64,000 nucleotides of DNA. Source: Spirochaetota bacterium. Lineage in GTDB: Bacteria; Spirochaetota; UBA12135; COTS27. Both the position numbers and the translations under genes were made by a program. This document shows, one piece after another, positions 46,501 through 53,664 of the stretch (within the stretch, counting starts at the first letter, position 1; each line of letters begins with the position of its first letter). The DNA lies in NCBI GenBank assembly GCA_013426755.1, contig AP019861.1, positions 1 to 64,000 of the forward strand, read 5' to 3'. The notes below the pieces were generated by a model. That model saw nothing but the letters and a program-made list of their open reading frames with translations, was not told where the DNA came from and did not search any database.

Positions 46501-46730
46501 CGGCATTTAATAACAAAGAGGGCAGAGGTTATCAGGCGACAGCTAACGCTATTATTGCTATGGATCAGGTCAATCCTTTTGTAAGTGCTCATCTTATCAC
46601 TGCTTTTCAACATGTGAAGAAACTTCCTAGTACCCTGCAGCAGCATGCGCACGAAGCGCTTGTTCGTATCCGTACTAGTGTTCGTTCTAAAAATGCATGC
46701 GAGGTCATTAAGGTTATTATGGATACGTGA
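43578..46730 (+). CDS. pepN: Aminopeptidase N (M1 family)
   Basis: A zinc aminopeptidase that removes N-terminal residues. The exopeptidase motif GAMEN is at 316-320, and the zinc site is HEYFH (352-356) with Glu375 (HExxH-x18-E) in ARVTVRD-like context NRVTVRDWFQLTLKEGLTV. Domain order follows E. coli PepN, and the start MTERVYLKDYEPSGYEI aligns with it, so the ATG at 43578 is preferred to the TTG at 43563. It is about 1050 residues against 870, with an Asn/Lys/Thr-rich insertion near 795-830 and others in the C-terminal helical domain. Confidence 0.94.
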   Translation: MTERVYLKDYEPSGYEITKTYLDVHIISDRKVEVRSLLFGRKRIASTRLQSSRSNETKYFKALAEQNSPLILNGEDLVLREVRLNKEKLTAAAYLVTDNALILNNPPSVFALATVVWINPQKNVRLEGLFASGSILCTQNEATGFSRITYYLDRPDVLSKFTIRLSAVKKRYPTLLAGGQLIGYAEKDTDSNWIDAKTSRFNENKKFDDLFYNQTGMQFNSLQSGDHCVLYEDVIPKPCYLVAFVAGRLSKVTTSYKTASGRTIELALYMNAEDKSRGAFALSALVKAMRWDEVEFGLEYDLADYRIVAASAFNFGAMENKGLNIFNAALILADPATATDEDYLRIETVVAHEYFHNWSGNRVTVRDWFQLTLKEGLTVYRDQEFIATHHSRAVKRIRDVRTLRTQQFPEDASPLAHPIRPLSYEKVDNFYTKTVYEKGAEVVRMLSVLLGRKRFHTLLKRFFSHFDGMAITVEDFLAFLEKTYVECYGPIATEEFYNVPSKLQNIKTHRSFAAGKIAFKNSSETSETISTTTPWQQFARWYETKGTPIVTIDETYDQAKGMLTVKISQHNPIRTVGTKTALPLLIPLEWALLEVRAPKNGSAKTLAAGRCCLREAREVWTWSNLKNRPYLSLGRAFSAPVKMEYKRSLRDWMTAFHLENDPFNKWDSLQHLLLQFFTEFSHVWRREKETAPARSDEKSWQQSVLLDWVAETPLQTFFKKLQYFIQSHNDLAYIAECLHFPAKQFFMTRMAVVDFTCLAAFEQSWFYALKIHLSAELVAFYKELDFQLKQSDTKQANVDHLPSNHTNKNKSHQNTNAAIKTNSEVVAMRTLKNTILQLLVKCDRHYLSVAREQYQTSTHMSDELIAFKLLVCYDHKNSSYILSDPASKLPATTKVATKLRAAHSKKSTGTVIEHFYERWNHDSLVMNKWLAAQSLIEEESIFTRLVALERSRVYNQKEPNKVYALWGTFAHANVTAFNNKEGRGYQATANAIIAMDQVNPFVSAHLITAFQHVKKLPSTLQQHAHEALVRIRTSVRSKNACEVIKVIMDT

Positions 46731-46841
46731 CGCAATCCTTAAAAACTCTTAAAAACGCAGAAGTTAAATAGGATATGGAATTTCTATTTTTACTGAAAGG
46801 ACAAAAAGAACAAAATAGGTTAGAGAAAGATTACAGCTATT

Positions 46842-47906
46842 ATGAATAAGATTTGGAGTACAATTTTACGCAAATTAACTGCATTCCCACATACGTTACG
46901 TGCGCTTGGGAAAGGAGTTTTCGCTGAGAGTAAGCATATTTTTAAAAAGTGGTTTTTTGTGGCGTACAATTTGATCAAGATCATGGTGCCTGTATTGATT
47001 TTGATAAAAATTGTAGACCAATTGGGTGGGATCACTATTTTAGGGATTGCTCTTAATCCTGTGATGGAGTTATTTTCCCTCCCGGGTGCTATGGGTATAG
47101 TTTGGGCGTCTGGTATATTTATTAATATTCAATCCGCTATGGCAGCTTACATTGTCCTAGCGGAGCATTATCCTTTAACGCAAGCTCAGGTGACGCTCTT
47201 AATGAGTTTTTCACTTATAGTCCACAGTCTTCCCGTTGAGCAGCAGATTGCTTATAAAATAGGGATGCGCTGGCTTGTCAATCTGGCGATTCGTGTTGCA
47301 ATTGGATTAATTTATACGTATCTACTCATGCATTTTTATCAATTTTTTAATTTATTACAAGGTGTGGCAGATTACAGTCTTATTGAAAGATTGATCGTTC
47401 CTGTTGCAGGTGAAAAGACAATATTATTATGGGTGTGGGAGACTGTTAAGATCTTAGCGTCGATTGTGGGAGTGATCTTTGTTCTGGTTGTTCTGATTCG
47501 ATTAATGGAGTTGGGGGGTATTTTAGAGTGGCTTGAGGTTCATTTAGCACGGCTGCTCTTTCCGTTAGGCATCGGCAAGAAATTTGCCTCTATTGCTTCG
47601 ATTGGTTTTATTATGGGACTTTCTTATGGCGGGGCATTTATCATTGATGATGTCAAACAGCGTCCTTTGAATGCTTATGCGGATAGACAAGTCTTTTTAC
47701 TCATGACGCTGCTTATCAATTTGCACGGTGTATTTGAAGATACACTGCTTATGTTGACGGTTGGTGCCCATATTTCAGGATTTTTGATCGGTCGTATTTT
47801 TTTTGTGGTTGTTTTTGTATATGCTTTGAAATACTTGATCTTTAACGTTTCCGACCATACGTTTTATCGCTACTATTTTCTTAAACGAAATATTAGTAGA
47901 GAGTGA
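46842..47906 (+). CDS. Nucleoside-recognition (Gate) domain membrane protein
   Basis: A 354-residue membrane protein with about eight hydrophobic segments arranged as two related halves. Each half has the Gate-type pattern, e.g. LPGAMGIVWASGIFINIQSAMAAY and SIASIGFIMGLSYGGAFIIDD. The family includes spore maturation proteins SpmA/SpmB, FeoB gates and nucleoside transporters, so the substrate is unknown. No coupled partner gene is adjacent. The upstream neighbour is pepN and the downstream neighbour is pgk, neither of which suggests a role. Confidence 0.72.
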   Translation: MNKIWSTILRKLTAFPHTLRALGKGVFAESKHIFKKWFFVAYNLIKIMVPVLILIKIVDQLGGITILGIALNPVMELFSLPGAMGIVWASGIFINIQSAMAAYIVLAEHYPLTQAQVTLLMSFSLIVHSLPVEQQIAYKIGMRWLVNLAIRVAIGLIYTYLLMHFYQFFNLLQGVADYSLIERLIVPVAGEKTILLWVWETVKILASIVGVIFVLVVLIRLMELGGILEWLEVHLARLLFPLGIGKKFASIASIGFIMGLSYGGAFIIDDVKQRPLNAYADRQVFLLMTLLINLHGVFEDTLLMLTVGAHISGFLIGRIFFVVVFVYALKYLIFNVSDHTFYRYYFLKRNISRE

Positions 47907-48121
47907 TAGATGTTCGTTATAAGGGATGTTTTAGATGGTATAATTGTTAAGGGGCATACTGTTATTTTTATGAAATTAGACGCCCTATTGAACGGAGCCA
48001 AGACGCACATAAGAACGGATATAAATTAAAGACAAATTCATAAATAAAAGCAAATTCTTTTATAAAGTAATAGATAGTATTAAGTGATAGATAATATTTA
48101 TGGGTATAGGAGTCATCGGAC

Positions 48122-49336
48122 ATGACCTTTCAAAAACGGATGCTTGAAGACGTTAATCTTACAGGAAAACGTGTGATTATGCGAGCGGATTTCAATGTCC
48201 CCATACTAAATGGGGTCGTCGAGGACAATTATCGTATTTTGCAGTCCATTCCAACTATTGAATATGCGACTAGATGTGGTGCTAGTCTGATCCTTGTCAG
48301 TCACCTTGGCAGACCTGCTGGCATGCCTGATTCGCGTTATTCACTACAGCCTGTGGCTAAAGAACTCACGAAACTCCTTGGCAAACGTGTTAAAATGGTC
48401 GGTAAGACTATCGGCAGTTCTGTTAAAAAAGCGATTGCCCAGCTTAAACGTGGGGATATTTTGCTTCTTGAGAATGTTCGATTTCATCCAGAGGAAACTT
48501 CTAAGGATAAAACGCTCCGTGAAAATTTTGCCAGTCATCTTGCTGAATTGGGTGATGTTTATGTCAATGATGCTTTTGCTGTCAGTCATAGAGAACATGC
48601 TTCGACGTCGACGATTGCTAGATTGATGCCGTCTTGTGCGGGGTTGCTTATTAAACGTGAGATTCTTGCCTTTGAACAGATCTTATATGTTCCGCCGCGC
48701 CCGTTTATTGTTCTGCTAGGAGGTATAAAAATTGAAACAAAATTACCGCTTATTAGAAATTTACTTCCTAAGGTCGATCGCTTGCTTATCGGAGGAGGTA
48801 TGGCGTATAACTTCTTTAAAGCAATCAATTTAAACGTAGGCACGTTTAAAACCAATGATACCTATGTTTCTGAAGCAGAAGCCTTGCTTAAACAAAGCGA
48901 TGGCAAAATAGAACTTCCTTCTGATGTTGTCGCAGGACAGCTAGACCTCGAACTTAGAAAACCTCTTGAAAAACTCAAAGTCTACTCACGTGAGAAGATA
49001 CCAGAAGATAAATCAGGCTACGATATAGGACCACAGACCATTCGCCGCTGGGGAAATATGCTCTCTTCAGCTAGGTCCATCCTCTGGAACGGACCGGTTG
49101 GATTTTTTGAATGCAAAGAAACTCAACGCGGCACTTTTGAGATCGCTAAATTACTCGCCAAGCTTACAGCTAAGGGAACGTTAACTATTGTCGGTGGAGG
49201 AGATTCTGCTGCCGCTATAAAAAAAGCGGGGCTCATGAAGAAAATCAGTCATCTTTCTACAGGGGGCGGTGCTTTTCTTATGTACCTCGAAGGAAGTCCT
49301 TTGCCAGGGATTGTTTCCTTAGAAGATAAGATCTAA
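48122..49336 (+). CDS. pgk: Phosphoglycerate kinase
   Basis: Makes ATP and 3-phosphoglycerate from 1,3-bisphosphoglycerate in glycolysis. Signatures are RADFNVPILNG (substrate Asp and Asn), SHLGRPAGMPDSRYSL, LLENVRFHPEE, NDAFAVSHREHAS, GGIKIETKLPLI, LWNGPVGFFE and the nucleotide loop TIVGGGDSAAAI. The length of 404 is normal. AGGAG lies 9 nt before the ATG. aat begins 12 bp after the stop, so the two are probably co-transcribed. The usual gap-pgk-tpi grouping is broken: tpiA lies more than 40 kb away in this window. Confidence 0.97.
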   Translation: MTFQKRMLEDVNLTGKRVIMRADFNVPILNGVVEDNYRILQSIPTIEYATRCGASLILVSHLGRPAGMPDSRYSLQPVAKELTKLLGKRVKMVGKTIGSSVKKAIAQLKRGDILLLENVRFHPEETSKDKTLRENFASHLAELGDVYVNDAFAVSHREHASTSTIARLMPSCAGLLIKREILAFEQILYVPPRPFIVLLGGIKIETKLPLIRNLLPKVDRLLIGGGMAYNFFKAINLNVGTFKTNDTYVSEAEALLKQSDGKIELPSDVVAGQLDLELRKPLEKLKVYSREKIPEDKSGYDIGPQTIRRWGNMLSSARSILWNGPVGFFECKETQRGTFEIAKLLAKLTAKGTLTIVGGGDSAAAIKKAGLMKKISHLSTGGGAFLMYLEGSPLPGIVSLEDKI

Positions 49337-49348
49337 GACACTTCCATT

Positions 49349-50203
49349 ATGCGCAGGATACCACTTGCAGTACTGTATTCAGAACTTTCGCTTACAAAAA
49401 ACAACTTCTCGCCTGATATGCCTTCAGATCAATTTGGTCTCGTTGCCTTAGGCGGAGACCTTTCGGTTGATATTCTTATCGAAGCGTACAGCAAAGGTGT
49501 TTTCCCATGGTACGATGAACTTCCAATAAAATGGTATTCGCCCAGTGAACGACTAGTTCTCTACCCCGATCACTTCTATGCGACACGTACGTTTAAGAAG
49601 TGGTGTCTTCACGAAGGACGCAAGCTCATCTATTCAGCGGACAGCGCTTTTTCACAAGTGATCTACAATTGTGCCCAGGCGACTAGAAAAGGACAGGACG
49701 GCGGTACTTGGATCAAGGATGAAATGATCTCGGCTTATAAGGAGTTACACAATTTAGGCATTGCCCATTCGGTAGAAATCTGGAACAAAAAGCCAGAATA
49801 CCGATCCACTCAGCACGACTTAATCCAAAAAGCTAGCATGACGGATTCCAATCGACGCGCTATTGCCGTTAGTCCTGCTGAATGCGATCTCATCGGAGGT
49901 CTTTACGGTGTCTCGTTAGGACGCATGTTTTTTGGCGAATCAATGTTTTCTACTCATACAAATGCGTCTAAACTAGCGCTATGGTTGCTATGTCATTTTT
50001 TAAAACGGCTTCAATTTACAATGATTGACTGCCAGGTCGCCAATGACCATCTCATGTCGCTGGGGGCTAGTGTTCTTGTAAAACGTGATTTTCTATCCGC
50101 ACTAGACAAGTCCAATCGTTATCCAACTCTTAAAGGGTCGTGGGCGAGGTTATGGGAAGCAGAACTTGGAACTGAGCTTTCGCCAGCGTTAATGCCAATG
50201 TGA
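49349..50203 (+). CDS. aat: Leucyl/phenylalanyl-tRNA-protein transferase
   Basis: Adds Leu or Phe to proteins with N-terminal Lys or Arg, marking them for ClpS/ClpAP degradation (N-end rule). Family blocks are LVALGGDLSVDILIEAYSKGVFPW, WYSPSERLVL, TWIKDEMISAYKELHNLGIAHSVE and GGLYGVSLGRMFFGESMFS. A roughly 30-residue insertion (EYRSTQHDLIQKAS region, about 150-180) interrupts the usual link between HSVE and GGLYG. It starts 12 bp after pgk on the same strand and is convergent with hemC. Confidence 0.93.
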   Translation: MRRIPLAVLYSELSLTKNNFSPDMPSDQFGLVALGGDLSVDILIEAYSKGVFPWYDELPIKWYSPSERLVLYPDHFYATRTFKKWCLHEGRKLIYSADSAFSQVIYNCAQATRKGQDGGTWIKDEMISAYKELHNLGIAHSVEIWNKKPEYRSTQHDLIQKASMTDSNRRAIAVSPAECDLIGGLYGVSLGRMFFGESMFSTHTNASKLALWLLCHFLKRLQFTMIDCQVANDHLMSLGASVLVKRDFLSALDKSNRYPTLKGSWARLWEAELGTELSPALMPM

Positions 50204-50222
50204 GCAGTATTTTAGCAATTTA

Positions 50223-51299
50223 TCAATGATGTTTCATGAAAAATTTGAAATGACGTCCCATTTTCCTAGTTGCCTGGTTAATTGTCTTAGGATCGTCTAG
50301 GGTTGCGAAAAGGGTCATTCTTTTAATACGCGCTGCTGCGATATTTCCTATCATGCCGTAGATGCGAAGGATACGACCTTGTTGTTTCGTGTATACGCCT
50401 ATGGGCGTCTGGCAGCCAGCACCAGCGTAGTGCATGACTTGGCGTTCTATTTTGACGAGTAAGGCGGTCTGGTGGTCATTAATAGCCTTAGCGATACGCT
50501 GCATTGACCTATCGTGTGTTCGTGCTTCGATGGCAATCGTCCCTTGGGCTGGTGCTGGGATAATGCCTTGAAAGGGTAGTGTAGTGTAGATAAAAGGTTC
50601 TTGCCCTATAAGTCCTAATCGTTCTAATCCTGCTTCTGATAAGACTAATCCGTCATACATTCCATGGGCTAGTTTTTTTAACCGTGTATCAATGTTTCCG
50701 CGAATAGCTTCGAAGGTCCATGTTGGGAACAGTTTTTTTAAAAACAATTGTCTTCTTAGACTAGCGGTACCGATGGTAAAATGTGGAACTGGGGTTGTGC
50801 GAGTTGATTTTTTAGTCGTACTTGTTAGTGGTGGGTTGATTTGTGTAGAGGAGATTATTTTTGTAGAGGGGAAGTTATTTTTGAGAGCGGTTAACGCTGG
50901 CGGATTTGTGCGGGTGATGAGGATATCGTGGGGTGTGGTCCGTTTTAGAACTGCTCTTATCATGAGACCATTCTGTTTTGTCGTAGGAATATCTTTGAGG
51001 CTGTGGACACCGAGATCGGCTTTGTGGTCTAAGAGGGCTTGGTGAATTTCTTTCACGAAAATACCTGGTGTGGAAAAATCACCCAGTCCTTTTGTGTGGT
51101 TGCGATCACCTTGCGTTTGAAAAGTACGAATCTCAATGGAGATAGGGTGAGGTGCATAGCATGATTCTAAAGCGGATTTAACGATTTCGCATTGTTTTTT
51201 AGCAAGCGCACTCTTCCTGCATGCTAAGACCAGCGGTCTTTTAAGGAGTGGAAGTTCTTTCATTTCTACGGCGGTTTGTTCATTGAATGCGATGTTCAT
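50223..51299 (-). CDS. hemC: Porphobilinogen deaminase (hydroxymethylbilane synthase)
   Basis: Polymerises four porphobilinogen molecules into hydroxymethylbilane for heme or other tetrapyrroles. Motifs are LACRKSALAKKQ, FVKEIHQALLDHKADLGVHSLKDIPT, GTASLRRQ, IRGNIDTRLKKL and the dipyrromethane attachment Cys in YAGAGCQTPIGVY. A Thr/Pro/Ser/Lys-rich insertion at about 132-172, just before FTIGTASLRRQ, lengthens it to 358 residues. It is the last gene of a minus-strand set with hemA and a HemX-like gene. Confidence 0.95.
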   Translation of the reverse strand: MNIAFNEQTAVEMKELPLLKRPLVLACRKSALAKKQCEIVKSALESCYAPHPISIEIRTFQTQGDRNHTKGLGDFSTPGIFVKEIHQALLDHKADLGVHSLKDIPTTKQNGLMIRAVLKRTTPHDILITRTNPPALTALKNNFPSTKIISSTQINPPLTSTTKKSTRTTPVPHFTIGTASLRRQLFLKKLFPTWTFEAIRGNIDTRLKKLAHGMYDGLVLSEAGLERLGLIGQEPFIYTTLPFQGIIPAPAQGTIAIEARTHDRSMQRIAKAINDHQTALLVKIERQVMHYAGAGCQTPIGVYTKQQGRILRIYGMIGNIAAARIKRMTLFATLDDPKTINQATRKMGRHFKFFMKHH

Positions 51300-51346
51300 T
51301 ATGAATCATCCTTGCTGGTATAAAACATAATACTTGAAATAGATGA

Positions 51347-52546
51347 TTATTTGGGAGGAGAGCTATTTTTTTTGCCTTTCATTAAGCTGGCGATGAGTTG
51401 TTCTAATGCTTTGCTATGGCTTATATCATTTTTGGAAGTCGATTTGAGATTGTGTTTCTTTTTGTGATAATATTGTAACGCCTGATTGATTTCAGCAGGC
51501 GATCCATTAAAATTTCCAAACATCTTTAAAAAGGTACGTTTGGTCTCCCACAGTGAAAAATCTGCTTCGAAGTTGTTAATGATTTCTAAGGCAGCTTGGA
51601 TCTCTTTCTGTCGTTTTAGCATTGTGCGATCAATTATCTTCTTAAGATCGTCTATCGTGTAAAGTACGATGTCTTCTAGTTCTTCTAGGGCAGGGTCTAT
51701 GCTACGTGGCACTGAGAGATCAATGAAAATAATAACCTTAGACTTTTTATTAAGCGCATTGATAAAGGGTGTTTTTTTGATAAGATATTCCTGGCTCTCG
51801 ACAGAACAGATTACAATATCACTGCTACTGATGACGTTGTAGCGTTCGGCTAGTGGTTTGACGGTTGCTTGAAATTGATTGCCGAGTGTCTGCGCTTTTT
51901 TGATATTGCGGTTGACGAGGGTGATTTGTTTGGGTTTGTAGGCGGTGAGTGTTCTTAAAACTTCCTTGCCCATCTCTCCTGCTCCCACTAGCGTTACAGC
52001 CACCTGCGTGGTGTCATAAAGTTCTTTGATAAAATCAATAGCAACAGAACCTAAGGATGTTCCTCCTTCATTGATCTTAGTTTGTGTGCGGACTTGTTTT
52101 CCAGCAGCGAGGGCTTGTTCGAAAGCACGTGAGATTTCGGTTGTTACGAACTGGTGTTTGCGTGCTTCGGCGTAAGCGAGTTTAACTTGTGAGAGAATCT
52201 GATTTTCGCCAATAACCATACTCTTAAGTCCTGCAGTAACTTTAAATAAATGCAACACAGCGCGCGATCCGTGCATTTTATACATAAACGGCGTGATGAT
52301 CTTAGCAGCAATATCATGAAAATCGGCAATAAATTTAAGGCTTGCTGCAAAGAGATTTTCATGATCCTCCCCATACGTGTAAAGTTCTACACGATTACAC
52401 GTAGCGAGGACAATAGCGGTGGTGAGGGTGGATTGGGTTTTTAGATGTGTATAAGCGGTCTTTAGACTGTCCGCTCTGAAGTGAATTTGTTCACGAATCT
52501 TAAGGGGGGCTGTATTAAAATTCAATCCTATAACAGTGAGCGCCAT
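51347..52546 (-). CDS. hemA: Glutamyl-tRNA reductase
   Basis: The first committed step of the C5 pathway, reducing glutamyl-tRNA to glutamate-1-semialdehyde with NADPH. The catalytic Cys50 lies in LATCNRVELYTY at the E. coli position when the ATG at 52546 is used (frame MALTVIGLNFNTAPLKIRE), which decides that start over 52573. GENQILSQVKLAYAEA, NEGGTSLGSVAIDF and the NADPH site VTLVGAGEMGKEVL are clear. The C-terminal dimer helix follows, ending in a Lys/Ser-rich tail. hemC follows 47 bp downstream; hemL and hemB are not in the window. Confidence 0.95.
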   Translation of the reverse strand: MALTVIGLNFNTAPLKIREQIHFRADSLKTAYTHLKTQSTLTTAIVLATCNRVELYTYGEDHENLFAASLKFIADFHDIAAKIITPFMYKMHGSRAVLHLFKVTAGLKSMVIGENQILSQVKLAYAEARKHQFVTTEISRAFEQALAAGKQVRTQTKINEGGTSLGSVAIDFIKELYDTTQVAVTLVGAGEMGKEVLRTLTAYKPKQITLVNRNIKKAQTLGNQFQATVKPLAERYNVISSSDIVICSVESQEYLIKKTPFINALNKKSKVIIFIDLSVPRSIDPALEELEDIVLYTIDDLKKIIDRTMLKRQKEIQAALEIINNFEADFSLWETKRTFLKMFGNFNGSPAEINQALQYYHKKKHNLKSTSKNDISHSKALEQLIASLMKGKKNSSPPK

Positions 52547-52655
52547 ATAACAACGATTGACAAAGATTGACAAAATAAGAAAGGGTTGAGAACTTGAAAT
52601 GTAAAGAAATACAAAGGGGAGCAGTCTTTATAGGCGATGTGGTGCGAAGCAGTTA

Positions 52656-53516
52656 CTAGAAAATATCAAACAAATAAAATAAAATGATAACAAATCCAAT
52701 GCTTGTTGCCAGCAGCAGCTGCACATGTCCAATGCGTTTTAATTTGACAAGAATGAATATAACCGCAAACAAACCTCCCGCACAAATATACGACAATGAA
52801 AGATGATAATATGTCAATGAATTCGCACTGTGAGCGATTGTCCTCATCAGACTGAAATAAACAATGATAACAATCACAAAAATGAATGTGCCTAGCATGA
52901 GAAAGGTTTCTATTATTTTATTTAGCGTAGGCAGATTGGGAAGGCGTGTTGTTAAGAATAAGGTTTTTTTCTTTTTTATTTCTGAGAAACTTTGATTGTA
53001 CAGCATAGTGATAATAAACACATAAAAATAGTTTATCATTGAGAACAAAATGAGCGTAGTAACAAGTTCGTCGATTGGAATAAAGGTTGTGAGGACGGGG
53101 GGTGTCGTCTGGTGCAGTGTGCTAGCAAAATTTGTTCCAATGAGAAGCAGTACTGTTGGAATCGGTGCTAGAAAAGCATCGATAGAACGTGCTTTCGGTG
53201 GCAGAGCACTGAGTAAAAATCCTGTTACCAATAACCAGGCTATTATGATGAAGCCTTCGGCAATATTGGTGAGTGGAAAATTTTTTAATGCCAGCGCATA
53301 AAATATAATGTATAACGTTAGACTCCCCAATGTCAGTCCGTGTAAGATTATTTTAATAAAACTAAGTAAACGAGTGGGCGATCGTTTGGGTGGCTCACTG
53401 AGGTCTGCATTAAATGACCGTGGTCTAGTGAACTCCCACACACATAAGAGACTCCAACTTACCGACACTATTGAGACAAGGAGTTTTAAAAATGTATAAA
53501 ACGGTAAATTTAACAT
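52656..53516 (-). CDS. HemX/CcsA-like membrane protein
   Basis: An integral membrane protein of 286 residues with about eight hydrophobic segments. Its arrangement and NFPLTNIAEGFIIIAWLLVT motif resemble HemX, a relative of the cytochrome c assembly protein CcsA. The tryptophan-rich WWD-type heme-handling motif of true CcsA is not visible. HemX in Bacillus lies upstream of hemA and lowers HemA levels; the same order, hemX-hemA-hemC, occurs here. The function is inferred mainly from that context. Confidence 0.72.
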   Translation of the reverse strand: MLNLPFYTFLKLLVSIVSVSWSLLCVWEFTRPRSFNADLSEPPKRSPTRLLSFIKIILHGLTLGSLTLYIIFYALALKNFPLTNIAEGFIIIAWLLVTGFLLSALPPKARSIDAFLAPIPTVLLLIGTNFASTLHQTTPPVLTTFIPIDELVTTLILFSMINYFYVFIITMLYNQSFSEIKKKKTLFLTTRLPNLPTLNKIIETFLMLGTFIFVIVIIVYFSLMRTIAHSANSLTYYHLSLSYICAGGLFAVIFILVKLKRIGHVQLLLATSIGFVIILFYLFDIF

Positions 53517-53664
53517 GATTGCTCTCTTTTTAATATATTGTATTTTATAAGGCAGACGTGTTATTAGATGGGAATTCTTATGCGATATGTAGTATGCATG
53601 CGATACTGAGGCTGTGGAGATAAAAATTTTATTACTTGTAGGTTTAAGTTAATATTGTCGTCTA

